From: Xanthoparmelia taractica
Taxonomy: Eukaryota > Ascomycota > Lecanoromycetes > Lecanorales > Parmeliaceae
Assembly: GCA_033085395.1 (NCBI GenBank)
Contig: JANQBS010000049.1
Span: 158,403-222,402 of the forward strand
Direction: 5' to 3'
DNA length: 64,000 nucleotides
The position numbers and the translations under genes were made by a program. The notes beneath the pieces were generated by a model. That model saw only the letters and a program-made list of their open reading frames with translations, did not search any database and was not told where the DNA came from. This document shows positions 35,290 through 46,728 of the stretch, piece by piece (within the stretch, counting starts at the first letter, position 1; each line of letters starts with the position of its first letter).

Positions 35290-36972
35290 ATGACGGAAGA
35301 TTCTTCTCCACGTCCCAATTCATACCGTATAGGATCACTTCGAGGCTTCCTTCCTCTCTCTGACACAAGCAACGCCTTCTCCACCCGCGGTCAGAAACTT
35401 CCGTCCCTACTCCAGAGCAGATCTGCAGCCAATGCCAAGGATCTATGGACGCAAACGCCGCAACGAAGGTCTGCAACTCCTGAGACTAATGGGGATGACG
35501 AGAGTGACCTGGATAGAGATGCTGACGAAGGCTACGATGGACCGTCACCCTCAAAAAGCAGGACTTCAAAAGTGGACAGAAGAATGAGTGGCGTGAGCGA
35601 TGGCGGCGAGGTCCTGATGAACCCGCAGATGAGAAGCATGCGCTTAATTGGAGACAACAATCCAAGATACCGGTGGGAACAATACTATAAAAGCGACGAG
35701 GAATTGAAGAAGATGAAGAAGCCCATACGGGACTACTATCAACGTAACAACCATCTTATATCGTCGTATCTTTATATCGATCGCCTTCTCGATTCGTCAC
35801 TTCCACACAATCTCATCCAAGAGTACAACCACTCGGCGAATCCAGACTTGCACGTTCCTAAGACGATTTCTGAAGAGCCAGGTTCTAAACTGGATGATCA
35901 ACATCCTTCTGCTAACATCAAGCCCATACCCAACGGCCACGGCAGCCAAGTTAAGGTCAAGCGGACTCCAAAAGCATTGTATAAGGTCCCAGACGAAGAC
36001 ACACCCCTTCTTGGCGACGACGTGCAAGGCGGGCCCAAAGCATATGAAATGCAGAATTCCGACGATGGCGGCAACGAAAGTGGAAGCAAAGTGGTGACTG
36101 TTGCCATTTATGTGAACCTTGCAGCCAACGCCATTCTTCTCGCCGGCAAAATCGCTGTGATAGCCCTCACCTCCTCGCTTTCCGTGCTTGCTTCTCTAGT
36201 CGATGCAGCTCTCGACTTCCTCTCTACCGCCATTGTATGGACGACTACCAAGCTCATCTCTCGCCAGGACCAGTACAGTTATCCTGTGGGGCGCCGGCGG
36301 CTCGAACCTCTTGGCGTCCTCGTCTTCAGCGTCATCATGATAACGTCTTTCTTCCAAGTCTTCCTAGAATGTTTCAATCGGCTCACATCCTCCGATCACT
36401 CCATAATCCAGCTGGGACTACCATCGATACTTATTATGGCTTCCACGGTTCTCATCAAACTAGGTTGCTGGTTCTGGTGCCGACTCATCAAAAATAGTTC
36501 CGTTCAAGCTCTAGCCCAAGATGCAATGACGGATGTTGTATTCAATATCTTCTCCATCATCTTCCCGTTGGTAGGCTACTACGCTTCTCTCTGGTGGCTC
36601 GACCCCCTCGGCGGTCTGTTGCTCTCTTTGTATGTAATCATCAACTGGTCAAGAACGTCCAGCACCCATATCAAAAACCTCACGGGTGCCGCCGCCCCAG
36701 CTGCTGACCGGAATATTCTCCTTTACCTCACCATGCGTTTTGCGAAAACGATCAAATCGATACAAGGCTTGCAAGCTTATCATGCGGGTGACAAACTGAA
36801 TGTGGAGGTCGACGTCGTGCTAGACGAGGGCATGACGCTGAGGGACAGTCATGATTTGGGAGAAAGTTTGCAGTACGTACTGGAGAGTGTTCCGAATGTG
36901 GATCGAGCGTTTGTGCATTTGGACTATGCCGGTTACAATCTGCCTAGCCACATGCAGCAGCAAGCCGAGTAA
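35290..36972 (+). CDS. Cation diffusion facilitator, Mn-CDF type
   Basis: A single-exon membrane transporter of 560 aa, predicted to move Mn2+ (or a similar divalent metal) out of the cytosol into an organelle or out of the cell by proton antiport. The first 260 residues are cytosolic and hydrophilic, including NPRYRWEQYYKSDEELKK, typical of this clade. Six membrane segments begin at VVTVAIYVNLAANAILLAG. The two metal-site motifs, DAALD (near 302) and DAMTD (near 410), are both DxxxD, which marks the Mn-CDF group rather than Zn-CDF (HxxxD). The C-terminal cytosolic domain (LQAYHAGDKLNVEVDVVLDE) has the CDF dimerisation fold. The substrate is an inference from the motif. Confidence 0.92.
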   Translation: MTEDSSPRPNSYRIGSLRGFLPLSDTSNAFSTRGQKLPSLLQSRSAANAKDLWTQTPQRRSATPETNGDDESDLDRDADEGYDGPSPSKSRTSKVDRRMSGVSDGGEVLMNPQMRSMRLIGDNNPRYRWEQYYKSDEELKKMKKPIRDYYQRNNHLISSYLYIDRLLDSSLPHNLIQEYNHSANPDLHVPKTISEEPGSKLDDQHPSANIKPIPNGHGSQVKVKRTPKALYKVPDEDTPLLGDDVQGGPKAYEMQNSDDGGNESGSKVVTVAIYVNLAANAILLAGKIAVIALTSSLSVLASLVDAALDFLSTAIVWTTTKLISRQDQYSYPVGRRRLEPLGVLVFSVIMITSFFQVFLECFNRLTSSDHSIIQLGLPSILIMASTVLIKLGCWFWCRLIKNSSVQALAQDAMTDVVFNIFSIIFPLVGYYASLWWLDPLGGLLLSLYVIINWSRTSSTHIKNLTGAAAPAADRNILLYLTMRFAKTIKSIQGLQAYHAGDKLNVEVDVVLDEGMTLRDSHDLGESLQYVLESVPNVDRAFVHLDYAGYNLPSHMQQQAE

Positions 36973-37204
36973 TGATGGATTTACCCTGCGAGTGAGGGCA
37001 TTGTTGCGAGTAACAAGGAGGAAATGGAGGTATTCCGTTTAATGGGGTTTTGGTGCAGGAAGGAAGAACAGATAGGAAGATACCCTTGGGCTCGTCGTCA
37101 CTTGTGCAAGATTCCGGAGTAAGACGAGATAAATGATTGATCTACCAATGCCCTTTTCCTGCGCAAGCAACTCTAACTCTGACCTGCCCTACTCTATCAT
37201 CAAA

Positions 37205-37897
37205 CTAGCGCTGCTCAACGCACATGTTCGGATCCAACGTAGTCACCTTGCGCACCTCCAAAACCTTCAAAAGCACCTCGTCCTCATACTCGTCATCGGC
37301 ATCACCCTGAGCGTTCCTGCACTGCTTCCCACAAGCAGCCTTGTTGCCCCTATGTATGAAAATGCCCCGCGGGCAGACATACACCTTCTCCGTCTTCCAC
37401 GTAGCATGGTGCTCAACCCCGACATTCCCCCCCGTCGACCCGTACACATCCTCCACCCCCTCCAGCACCCTACCCACCCGCTCCACCTTGACCGCCTGCA
37501 AATACTTCTGCCCCTCGAGCCACGCCCGCAGCGCCTCCACGCCGAAAAACCGCGCTTGCTCCAGCACCGCGACGTACAATGCGTAGTCGTGGCCCTTCAC
37601 CTCGTCGTAGAAGACGGGCATGATTTCGTGGCGGAGGAACCGCAGCACATGTGCGAAGACGTCGCCGTCTGCGTCGAGGAAGTAGGATCCGTCGGGTTGC
37701 AGGTCGGGCGAGCGGCCTGAGAGCTGGCGGGCGAAGAAGTCGCTGCCGTGGGTTAGGGTCGCGGCGCGGGTGGTGAAGTGGCGTTCGCCTACTTGGAGGG
37801 TTATTGTGTTGTTTGGTGTTGGTGTAGGTGTAGGTGTAGGTGTGTTTGTAGGTGGTGGCGCCGTGGTCGGTACCGGATCGGATTGTGTGTCAGACAT
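37205..37897 (-). CDS. BTB/POZ (T1-type, KCTD-like) domain protein
   Basis: A 230-aa single-exon protein. A Thr-Pro repeat (residues about 16-28, from a GTAGGT repeat in the DNA) leads into a T1/BTB_2 domain (about 31-125): ITLQVGERHFTTRAATL, SDFFARQLSG, YFLDADGDVFAHVLRFLRH and ARFFGVEALRAWLE. Such domains form oligomers and often bridge cullin-3. The C-terminal part is less familiar and carries a Cys/His-rich patch (VYVCPRGIFIHRGNKAACGKQC). The function is unknown. It converges with the CDF gene (232 bp between stops). Confidence 0.82.
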   Translation of the reverse strand: MSDTQSDPVPTTAPPPTNTPTPTPTPTPNNTITLQVGERHFTTRAATLTHGSDFFARQLSGRSPDLQPDGSYFLDADGDVFAHVLRFLRHEIMPVFYDEVKGHDYALYVAVLEQARFFGVEALRAWLEGQKYLQAVKVERVGRVLEGVEDVYGSTGGNVGVEHHATWKTEKVYVCPRGIFIHRGNKAACGKQCRNAQGDADDEYEDEVLLKVLEVRKVTTLDPNMCVEQR

Positions 37898-37930
37898 CTT
37901 TGCTCAGCTGCGGAAGTCTGTGTTGATGAT

Positions 37931-37950
37931 GGTGGTGGTGGTGGTGGTGG
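37931..37950. repeat. (GGT)n microsatellite
   Basis: Six to seven GGT units lie just upstream of the BTB protein's start codon, in its 5' UTR or promoter. Confidence 0.85.
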
Positions 37951-38114
37951 TTGATGGAAAGAGCAGAGGAGCTGGTCTAATGGGCTGGTTTATATGCGTA
38001 AACATGGTTTCAAGGAGCGAAGGGCGTAGAATGAATGAGAAAGCGTGGGATGGGTCCTGAAACAGCACAAAGGAATGAAAGATCCTGCTACTGATTGCCC
38101 GCCTGCCTGCTTTT

Positions 38115-38122
38115 GTGAAACC
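38115..38122. repeat. Target-site duplication, left (hAT insertion)
   Basis: GTGAAACC lies directly before the left terminal inverted repeat. The identical octamer is at 38572-38579. Eight bp is the standard hAT duplication length. Confidence 0.85.
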
Positions 38123-38571
38123 CAACGTGCCCAATGGTCCGCCCCCAATTCTTGGACTGTCAAGAATTGCAGAGTTTAGCCCTAGCCCTAAGCTCCGATG
38201 ATTATCCGTGAGGTGACTAAACAGCTATGATCGGCGTATTTCCGGAAAGGGTGTTTTCTGAGGCTAAATATACGATCTCAGATCAACGGGCTAGACTTAA
38301 GAGTGAAATCATTGAGTTATTGGAGTGTTTGAAGTCATGGTTTCGTCTTGGGATCTTTACTGAGGAAGACTTGCATGCAATTATTAGTACCATGGAGGAA
38401 GGAGGTGAAGAGGCGCTAGAAGATCTGAAAGAGGCTTCGGACTATTAGTCGGACTGGTCCATAAACAGTCGGACGGTCCAACACTTTGGACGGACTGTGG
38501 ACGGTTTAGATAGCTTCAATTTGGACCAGTCCAGGCCTTTGGACGGACTAGTTGGACTATTGGGCACGTTG
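38123..38571 (+). mobile_element. Non-autonomous hAT-superfamily DNA transposon (449 bp)
   Basis: The element is bounded by inverted repeats CAACGTGCCCAATGGTCC (38123-38140) and its complement with one mismatch (38571-38554, 17/18), inside identical 8-bp duplications. It retains the C-terminal dimerisation region of a hAT transposase (38227-38448). Subterminal GGACGGACT/GGACNGTCC-type repeats crowd the right end (38450-38555), and a 9-bp hairpin (CAATTCTTG ... CAAGAATTG, 38146-38169) lies near the left end. The catalytic part is absent, so the copy cannot move on its own. It sits between the BTB gene and the exchanger gene. The intact duplication and near-perfect ends suggest a fairly recent insertion. 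Confidence 0.9.
38227..38448 (+). pseudogene. hAT transposase C-terminal fragment
   Basis: A 73-codon open frame contains FPERVFSEAKYTISDQR and IELLECLKSWFRLG, the conserved end of fungal hAT transposases (hAT dimerisation domain). The DDE/RNase H-like core and the BED zinc finger are missing. The frame ends in a normal stop inside the element. It is internally deleted rather than decayed by point mutation. Confidence 0.87.
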
Positions 38572-38579
38572 GTGAAACC
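38572..38579. repeat. Target-site duplication, right (hAT insertion)
   Basis: GTGAAACC lies directly after the right inverted repeat, identical to 38115-38122. Confidence 0.85.
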
Positions 38580-39102
38580 ATAGGTTTGTGTTTGTGTTTG
38601 CGTACGAGCAGGTGAAAGCTTGCTGCCATGTTAGTATGCTGCTTTGGGATGTCCGTACCCGCAGTAGGCTTGCAGCTTAGACGAGGCTCTCGTTTTTCGG
38701 TCTCTTTACCGTAACCCTGGACGGTAAGCTCCTTCGCGTAGTCGACCTAGCAGGGGAGTAGGTATGAATTGTGGGTGGTGATGGATGAAGACTGATTAAG
38801 AGCGCTACTGATGTGCGTCCCCGTAAGAGCGGCGATGAGGCCTGTAGGGAAAGGTATGTTGAAAATTCGGGTATGGAGGTACATGTAGATTTGTCAAGAG
38901 TGGCGTATGTAAGGCTTGCGTGCACAGTGATGTAAAAATGCCTTCGTAAGAGGGTTGAATGCCTGTACTTTGTGATCATTCTCAGCGTTGAACGCGATTG
39001 AAGGGAATCCAATGCGCTTTGCTAACCCAAGCAACAATGCCACCCCGGGATATACGACGCCGACTAATGCTACCCTTCTCGCTGCGTGATTGGTGTTCTT
39101 CT
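38580..39102. other. Intergenic region between hAT element and exchanger 3' end
   Basis: These 523 bp hold short unrecognised frames only. This is probably the 3' flank of the minus-strand exchanger gene. Confidence 0.5.
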
Positions 39103-42100
39103 TCACGATTCCCTTCCCCAGCCCACCATCTCTACAGCCACGTTACCGATTGTGCTGGCGCACCATAAGACGATAAGACACCAGCCTAACCTCCTATCCA
39201 TCCACCAGCCCCTCAAGGGAACGACGACTAGCAGCCCCACCAACGTAACCAAAAGCGTAACTCCACTGATCAGCAACGTTCCTCCCACTTCAAGCTGATA
39301 TGGCTTATATCGTATCGGTCGCCCTGGATGCCTCTCGTGTCTTCTCTCGCCCCCCTGAATCGTCATATACAATCCGCTAAGACCGATACCAAGGAGAATA
39401 TTCAACATGGGACCACCAAAGCAAGCGCTTAGCGCCATGACGGGATACCCAAGCCTTGCAACGGTGATATCAGCGACAAGGTCACCTAGAGAATTCCCAA
39501 CAGCAAAGATGGTGAGTCCTAGAATAGCGTCGCTGATCCCCAGGATGACTCCGAAGGCTTTGAGGACGCCGACAACTTCGTTGGCAATGGTAGATATCCA
39601 GGCAATAGAAATGATGAAACCAAAGAAGCAGAGTAAGTAGCGATGTTTAGGAGCATGAGAAGGTGTGGTGGTGAGAATCAAAATTGCAAAGGTGAGCAGG
39701 GAAGCGACAAGGGCGTAGAGACAGGGTAAAAGGAGGTTTCTGAGCGAAAGGTCCGGGTCCGTGTTTGCCCAGAGCAGGACGACAATAAACAAGGGGCCCG
39801 TAAATATTTGGGTGGCTACGAGCCAACGATTCCACTCTTTAGGGGATGAGGGTGGGTGGATCGGACTGGGCAAGTCCTTTACACTGTTCGAATGGGGGCT
39901 TGGCGGGTGGAGGGGTCTGGGCTCCTTTGGGAGAGGTTCTATGGCAGCGCCATTCTCGGGCTCCACAACGTTAATAGACGGTGAGCCGGCTCCCTTATTT
40001 CTGTAGTTCTTGACGTTCGGTGGTTCTAATGCCTCGCCATTGCTAGCGGACTCCCTCGATGGACTGTCAGAAGGAAGTGCTGCTATAACGGTTGAGGTTG
40101 AATGGGATCGAGAACGTCGGGGTGAAAACAGACCCGGATCTGGACCGACATTATCTGGAAGTTCATCATCATCATCCTTGTCGACCTCAGCGATAGGCAA
40201 GGTGATCGCAAGGAGGAATACACTTGGTGCGGCTGCGACACCTAAGAGCTTTTCCCAAAGGTTCTTGTCTCCCCATGAGTAGAGTGTTGGGAACAGCGTA
40301 GACACCAGAATTTGAGGAGGCGGCAGAACTTTATAGGGCCACCAGCGCATCGGCTTCTCTTCGGGTTCTTGATAAAGGTTTTGATGAAAAGTCGACTCGG
40401 ATCCGAGACTAGACGGAGGTAGCCGTATGCTCGGTGTACGTGACGGAGATGTAAACCTCGCGTCATTATGGTAAGCGGCGAATTTTGGACGGGGGCCACA
40501 ACAGTTTGAAGAATGTGATCCTGGAGACCGTGGTATCTGTATTCGAGGTAAACTTGGTTTCGCAATCAGCTTCGGCGACTCTTTGGGTAAGCCGCTTGTA
40601 TCCTGCTGCGTATCGACTCCAGCAAGGGCATGATTTCGTGGTCCAAGAACGTTGCCCTCAGGTGGAGCCAGAAGCTCGCCGGTACGACCGTGCTGCAAAG
40701 GAGACATGGGCGCAGGACTCGTCGAAAGGTATCCGAACTCCTCGGCCGCAGGCGATAAGGACAGACTTGGGGCCGGACTTGGAGACCTTGGGCTTAGTCG
40801 ATGATCTGCGCTTTCCCCTGACGGCTGCAGCCCTCCTATTCCTGGTGGTGTTGCACCCAGGAGGTCTATCTCTGGCACACGTGCATTCTGCAAGGTCTTG
40901 GGGTCAAATCGGAGACCCTGAGCATCATTCGCAGAAACAGCGCGAACACGATTCAGACCAGTCCGTTCACCATCCATGCTAGGCCGTAAGGAATTAGTAG
41001 AAGCCTGATTATGCGCGTTCAGGTCATCGTAGTTGATATCCGGATTGGAAATGGACGAGAAATTGTCCTGCTGTTGCGCTAACGTGTAAGATGGATCATC
41101 TGAATATCGGCGAAGATTGATAGGAATGGTCTGGATATTCCTCGATTTCTGCAGAGACGAGAGTACTGCCCTAAACTCGAGTGCGCCGACAAGACTTGGC
41201 CTAATTGGGTTGACAGTGTTCCTACGCTCTCCAGGCTTCCTACGGCTGACTCTCATATTGCTGCTGATCTCGGCTAGGTAACGGTCTCTAGTCTGGTCAT
41301 CTGCATCCGCTTCCTCATCCAAGGGTCTAAACATTGGACTCCCACCTCGCTCCAGATTAGCAAAATCGTCCGCCGAGACAGTCCTTGTTGGAGCTCGACT
41401 GCCTCTTGCTGCAGCGTCCTCGTCATCTTCATCATGGTATGGCTCGTCCTCCGCTTCATCTGCTCCAACTGTGTAGAAGTTTCCCCTTGCTGCATCTTCT
41501 AGTAACCTTCGGCGAGATCGCCGGCGCAAATACCAATGCCAGAAAACCACCGTAGCCACATAGAAGACATAGAACGCGACCATGACGGCGCACTCCCATA
41601 GGCTTAGGTGACCGTCTGCCAAGAAGATCATGCTAAAGCTTGCGGCGACAATGAAGAAGCCCACATCTCTGACAAAGCTCTTCTTCGCAACCTTGAAAGG
41701 TCTTACCAGTGCCATTGACCCTGCCACTACAGCAGTGATGAATCCAGCAGCGCCAATGAGCTCGCCAACTGCCATGCTTCCACTGTTTGTCTTCATTGCA
41801 GCAAATGTTGAGAAAACATCCGGACTGCCGTTACCAAAGGCCAAGAACGTCACGCCCGCCATGCTTTCGCTCATGCCTAGGATGCTGGCAATGGTGCTAA
41901 GATTTACGCAAAAGAAATCGCTAGCAGCAATGCCAATAGTACTGAAGAGCAGGCCGAGCCATACTAACAATATGAGGAAGGCGAAAGGTCGAGCCTTGTG
42001 CAGCTTGCAATAGTATAGTTGTAGGTAGGAGAAGAGACCTGCTTCCTCATCTGGGCAGTTGGCGCGGACGAATGCGCATTGGTCTTTAGCGGTAGTGACG

Positions 42101-42440
42101 AGTCGGCACTGAGTAGAGCATTGTGAGCTTGATGGACGTCTTTCCAAGTAGTTACTCTAAAGGAAGTCCAACATACTGCCTGATCCCTGCGCACAAGCCC
42201 TCCGCTGCTCCCTTGAAGGAAGTCTTCTCTGACGGCAAGACGAGTTCGACTGAAGAGCGCATGGCTTGCGCCAATGAGGTCATGCTGCTGAGTTCTTCTC
42301 TCATTGAGCAAGCTCAATATGGCAATGGCTGATATCACGAGAATGGTAAGGTAAAAGGCTCTGGCAGCGGAATATTTCTGCCTCGGGCGAGTGCGCCATG
42401 CCTTTTGCACTGGCGTTGGTGCGAGCATTTGCAAAGACAT
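39103..42440 (-). CDS. Sodium/calcium exchanger-family antiporter (NCKX/NCLX-like)
   Basis: A large membrane antiporter of about 1089 aa, exons 42440-42177 and 42108-39103 (68-nt intron). One N-terminal membrane segment (FYLTILVISAIAILSLL) is followed by the conserved DQCAFVRANCPDEEAGLFSY. Two NCX modules come next. The first has SESMAGVTFLAFGNGSPDVF and GELIGAAGFITAVVAGS (alpha-1 repeat). The second has AILGLTIFAVGNSLGDLVAD and MALSACFGGPMLNILLGIG (alpha-2 repeat). Between them lies a hydrophilic loop of roughly 400 residues rich in Ser, Pro and acidic residues, a likely regulatory region. It is probably a Ca2+/cation exchanger of an internal membrane such as the vacuole or ER; the location is inferred. 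Confidence 0.92.
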
Positions 42441-42724
42441 AACAAATGCATCATGGGATAATGCTTATTGAATGATAGAGAAGGAGGTCTTATGAAGCAC
42501 TTTTGACTCGAGCAAAGCAGGCGGTAGAAGTGAGCCAAGGCCCTACCAAATTTTGGTTTCCTTGTTTGCCTCGGCCATCATAACATCATTCACCTCCGCT
42601 AGCCGTTGCGCATGCTTTGCCACTCAAGCCAAAAGTATGTTCAATTATTGAGTATTAGCAGCACCAGTCCCTTCCTTCAATTTATGCTATACTCCAAAGC
42701 TTTACTGCAGATAGTCATATAAGA
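42441..42724. promoter_or_regulatory. Exchanger/dipeptidase divergent promoter
   Basis: These 284 bp separate the two divergent start codons. There is no clear repeat. Regulation of the two genes may be coupled by proximity. Confidence 0.5.
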
Positions 42725-44390
42725 ATGTCTACTGAGACAGATCCCTTATTACCTCGGGGGAACACAGCCCCGGAGATTTCGGGCTACGGTTTCTCCAAGC
42801 CTTCCCAGTCGCAATATCAGATACAGAATGAAGCCCTGGACCATCCCGAGTACGTTGAAGACAAGAGCGCGCAAAAAGCACGCCCGAGCTATGGCGACAT
42901 CTCTCCCCTTCGTACCATTTTTGTCATTTTCGTCGTAGTCGTGGGTCTCGCCATGTTTGCTTCGTTGCTCATACCCGGTGCTTTTGAGTCTCCATGGAAT
43001 AAGGTCCCCAGAGATGATGCCTTGACCGTCAAGGCCAGGGTTGATAAGATCCTAGCAGAAACTCCTCTTATAGGTCCTCAAGCTCTATTCGTTCATCATC
43101 ATGTTGGCATGAGCTCTAATAACAGGATTAGATGGGCATAATGACTTAGCGATTTTGATACGTTACGCTTTTCAAAATAACATCTATGACAAGAACTTTA
43201 CAGATAAGTGGGAGAACGGTGAAATGCCAGCTCAAGTTGACCTCCCACGTCTAAAAGATGGCAAGGTTGGAGGGGCCTTCTGGTCAGCCTTTGTGCTGTG
43301 TCCCAAAAATGGCACCGACTTTTCCAATGCGAACTATGCTGAAGGTCAGTCACCGACATGCTATATATGCTGTCTCTTACTACATTATGTGAGATTGCTT
43401 TCGTCCAATATCACAACCAAAAGGCTATGGCAAGAGCAACGCTTATCATAGATCACAGCCGTATCCACGACACTTTCTCAGCTGGATCTTCTTCGACGCT
43501 TAATGGCAGCATATCCGAAAGCTTTTTCCACTTCCAACATCGATAGCAGTAGTGCTCTAGCTGCTTTCAAAGACCACCATCGGCTCATCTCTCCCATCGG
43601 CATAGAAGGGCTGCATCAGATTGGCAACTCATTCTCAAATCTTAGACTCTACCATTCGCTAGGTGTCAAGTACGCCACACTAACCTGGAATTGCCATAAC
43701 GCTTTTGCAGATGCAGCGCTCACCACCGATTCTTCAGGACGGACAGTTGCAGGTCACGATTACTGGGGTGGTCTGAGCGAAGCTGGCCAGGTCATGATCA
43801 AAGAGATGAACAGACTGGGAATGCTTGTCGATCTTTCCCATGTCAGTAAGAGAACCATGTTGGACGTTCTGGGGGCCAGTCCCGAAAAGGGTAGCAGCAT
43901 TGCTCCCGTCATTTTCTCCCACAGTTCGGCATATGCCTTATGCCCACACCCTCGTAATGTCCAAGACGACGTGCTGCAATTAGTCAAGAAAACGAATTCC
44001 ATCGTGATGGTCAATTTCTCACCAGATTTCATTTCCTGCCTACCGTCGGGTGCGGAGACAGGGATGCCAGACTTCTATCCTCCGAACGCTACCCTTCACC
44101 AAGTCGCAAGACACGTCACCTACATTGGGGATCTGATTGGCTACGACCACGTTGGTCTTGGAAGCGATTTTGATGGTATAATGATGACTCCCAAGGGGTT
44201 AGACGATGTCAGCAAGTACCCCGATCTGATCGCGGAGCTTTTGAACATGGGGGTGTCTGACGAGGACGCTGCGAAAGTGGTGGGACTGAACATCTTGAGG
44301 GTGTGGGGGGAAGCTGAAAGACAAGCTGTGAGGATGCAGAAAGATGGCGTCTTGCCAGCGCAGGACTTTATCGAGAAGGTGTCATGGTGA
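42725..44390 (+). CDS. Membrane dipeptidase (renal dipeptidase family, M19)
   Basis: A zinc metallopeptidase that hydrolyses dipeptides. Exons 42725-43073, 43132-43344 and 43459-44390 give 497 aa. A short cytosolic N-terminus is followed by one membrane anchor (about 62-84, IFVIFVVVVGLAMFASLLI), so it is probably a type II protein with the enzyme in the vacuole or outside. Zinc-ligand motifs are all present: DGHND (HxD, completed by splicing), the Glu of GIEGLHQIGN, DLSHVS, FSHSSAYALCPHPRN and the active-site GLGSDFDG. Intron 2 uses the acceptor ending at 43458, not the earlier TAG at 43451, because only this keeps phase and gives AEAVSTTLSQLD. Confidence 0.92.
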
Positions 44391-44918
44391 ATGGCCATAA
44401 GCACTTGTGTTTGAATTGTTGATCCCGGCGGAAAGCAAGGCGTCTTTTCCGGTTCAAAACTCTTTGTAACAGGGGAGGTTCGACATAGGCTTAGAGGGGG
44501 TATTGGGTCCCAGGTGAGTAGCTTGAAGATGGCATCGTAAAGACTGCTCTACCTCAGGGAAGATACTGTGAAATTTGTACGCGTTTTATTGTGGACTGGA
44601 GTGTGAGACCTCCCTTCTGAAAAACATTGACGGAGGCAAGCAGTTTTGGCGCTGCCTAGTTGCAGCGTAAGTGCAGATGATTGCTATTAGAACTGTACCA
44701 TCCGACTCGTCCTTGTTAGTACGCTCTAGACTATCATAGCGTTTATGAGTGTCCAGAACAATTTAGAACTGTTCTAGTACAGAGCACATAAAAGGGGCAG
44801 GCACGGACCAATGCAGAGTTAAGTGCCTTGTTAGAAGCAACATCTGTTAGCCTTGCAATGGTATGGACACGACCGCAAGCATGGCTCCTATGCCAGGCTC
44901 ACGCTATTCGCTGTATTC
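44391..44918. other. Convergent intergenic region (dipeptidase / UBX protein)
   Basis: These 528 bp hold the two 3' ends. I see no gene, repeat or RNA. Confidence 0.55.
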
Positions 44919-46728
44919 TCAGCCTTCTATAAACTCAACCATCACTGTGCCATTTTTCAAGCCCGCTTGCTCGATGGTATCGTCCAGCATGTCCGCCAGA
45001 TTCTTCTGCATAAAGATCAATTCAAACTCCACGCCCTCTTTGCCTTCGAGCGGGCTAGCTTTCAGCCACTCGAACAGTCTTCTCACGGGATCTGTAAGCG
45101 CAAACCTCCTTACCACTCGGCCGTTTGAATGACGAAATTGGATTCTCGTTATACTGGCCACGTCCGGAGGTGGCTCGTTGTGAGGATTTGACGAGGAAAT
45201 CGAAGTAAAAGGGGAAGTAGCTGCCAGTGATGATCCATTCGTATTTGAGGGCTCCGAGACATCCATCAAGCCCGAATCCTCTGAATCCTTTCCCTTCCCT
45301 TCGGACACGCCCCTCACGTTCCCGACGCTGCGTGTCAAGTCGTCAGGGTCAGAACCTCGTCGTTCTTCCGTTCCTGCCAGACTAGCTTGTAGAGCCATTT
45401 CCATCATTTGTTCCTCGGTCATCCTGTCCACTTGTGTCTCCTTCTTTGCTTCCGGTTTTCTCTTCGCCACTGGGTTTTTTGCAGATGCTTTCAGGCTGTA
45501 TCTATCGAGGAATTCATGGAGCTGCATGAGGAAATCCATCGCTTTCGGTGTGGGTGGACCAGACCAGACTTTGACTTGTTCGCCTGTCCGCGGGTCGACT
45601 ATGGCAATGTGAGGGTATGCCTCTTGGCTATCCTTGTTTTGAAAGTAGTACTGCACGTATTGGCTGCCTTTAGGGTCATCCTTTGTGTACTGCATAAAGA
45701 TAAAGTTCTCTTTGACCGTGTCCATAATCCCAGGATTCTTCCATATGTCCCGATTCAGCACTTGGCAATCGAATATCGAAGGGTCTTGAATGTTGACTAG
45801 AATCCATTTCTCACCATCCTTTCCCTGCTGTCGAGCCTGGTCCCAAGGGAGCCTTGACATCAATTCGAAGGGTGGTCGATACATTTCAGCAAGTAGATTC
45901 GACTTTGAGGACGCTTCTGATGCTCCTGCCGTTGCTCGAGCAAGTTGATCTCGATGAGCGTCAGGGCGACTATCTGCGTTGTTCCATATTGAGGGTGCAG
46001 TGGCTTGGTTGAAGATACCATGACGGTCTGCGGCTATTAGTGTTGTGGTCAAAGGGTCTTTCTTTTCAACGCCAGAAATATTGCTCACCACGATGTCGTG
46101 GCGGCTGTCGTCTCGCTGCCATTTGCCCCATGACCGCCGCCCTCATCTCTTCCTCGTCAGTGGGATCAAACGAACCCTGCCCAACGAGAGTCTCTGTAGT
46201 TCGTCCTATAGGTGCTCTGTATCCGTGCTCATCCACTATCTCAGCACCACTTCCACCGCTCCTACCTGCTGCACCGTAAAACTCTTCTTGTAGCCTCCGA
46301 GCCATAGCTTCATCTTCATCGACAGCCACCGATGTTTGGCCGACTGGAGGAATTGTACTGGATGAGGTTTGTAGCGTTGATGTTGGTCCACCCGCCGCTA
46401 AGGTTTTCCTTCGATGTTGTCTTGTGACTTCAACATCATCATTGTCAGAGTACTCTAGTTCTTCCTGATCTGAGTCCAAGTGCACAACACCCTCTTCATC
46501 TTGGTAACCTCGCCCACGTTCTGTGGGTCGAGTCGATGGTGCAGGGATTGGTGGGGGTTGCGAATGGTGCGGCGGTTGCGATGATGGCTCTAAATCAGCG
46601 CCCTCGTTGGCATAGAAAAGCTCGATGGCCTGTTCTGTATTGTTATCCGCGAGGCGTAGATACTGTGCCGCTAGAGCAGGTGAAGAGCCTGTGATGGAGG
46701 CGAACTGAGCTATCGTGTCCTCATCCAT
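44919..46728 (-). CDS. UBA-UAS-UBX domain protein (Ubx5/UBXN7-like Cdc48 adaptor)
   Basis: A cofactor that links ubiquitinated substrates to the Cdc48/p97 unfoldase. Exons 46728-46089 and 46033-44919 give 584 aa. Order: UBA-like N-terminus (about 1-45, IAQFASITGSSPALAAQYL); an acidic linker; the UAS thioredoxin-like domain (about 270-400) with KDGEKWILVNIQDPSIFDCQ, DIWKNPGIMDTV and YPHIAIVDPRTGEQVKVW; a UIM-like helix EEQMMEMALQASLAG; and a C-terminal UBX domain (about 500-584) with TRIQFRHSNGRVVRRF and VRRLFEWLKA. The intron is 55 nt. It shares a divergent promoter of about 480 bp with STT4. Confidence 0.92.

Noticed and set aside
43441..43458. Alternative acceptor TAG at 43451 for dipeptidase intron 2
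   Set aside because: It would put the next exon out of phase with exon 2. The CAG ending at 43458 keeps phase and gives the expected AEAVSTTLSQ.
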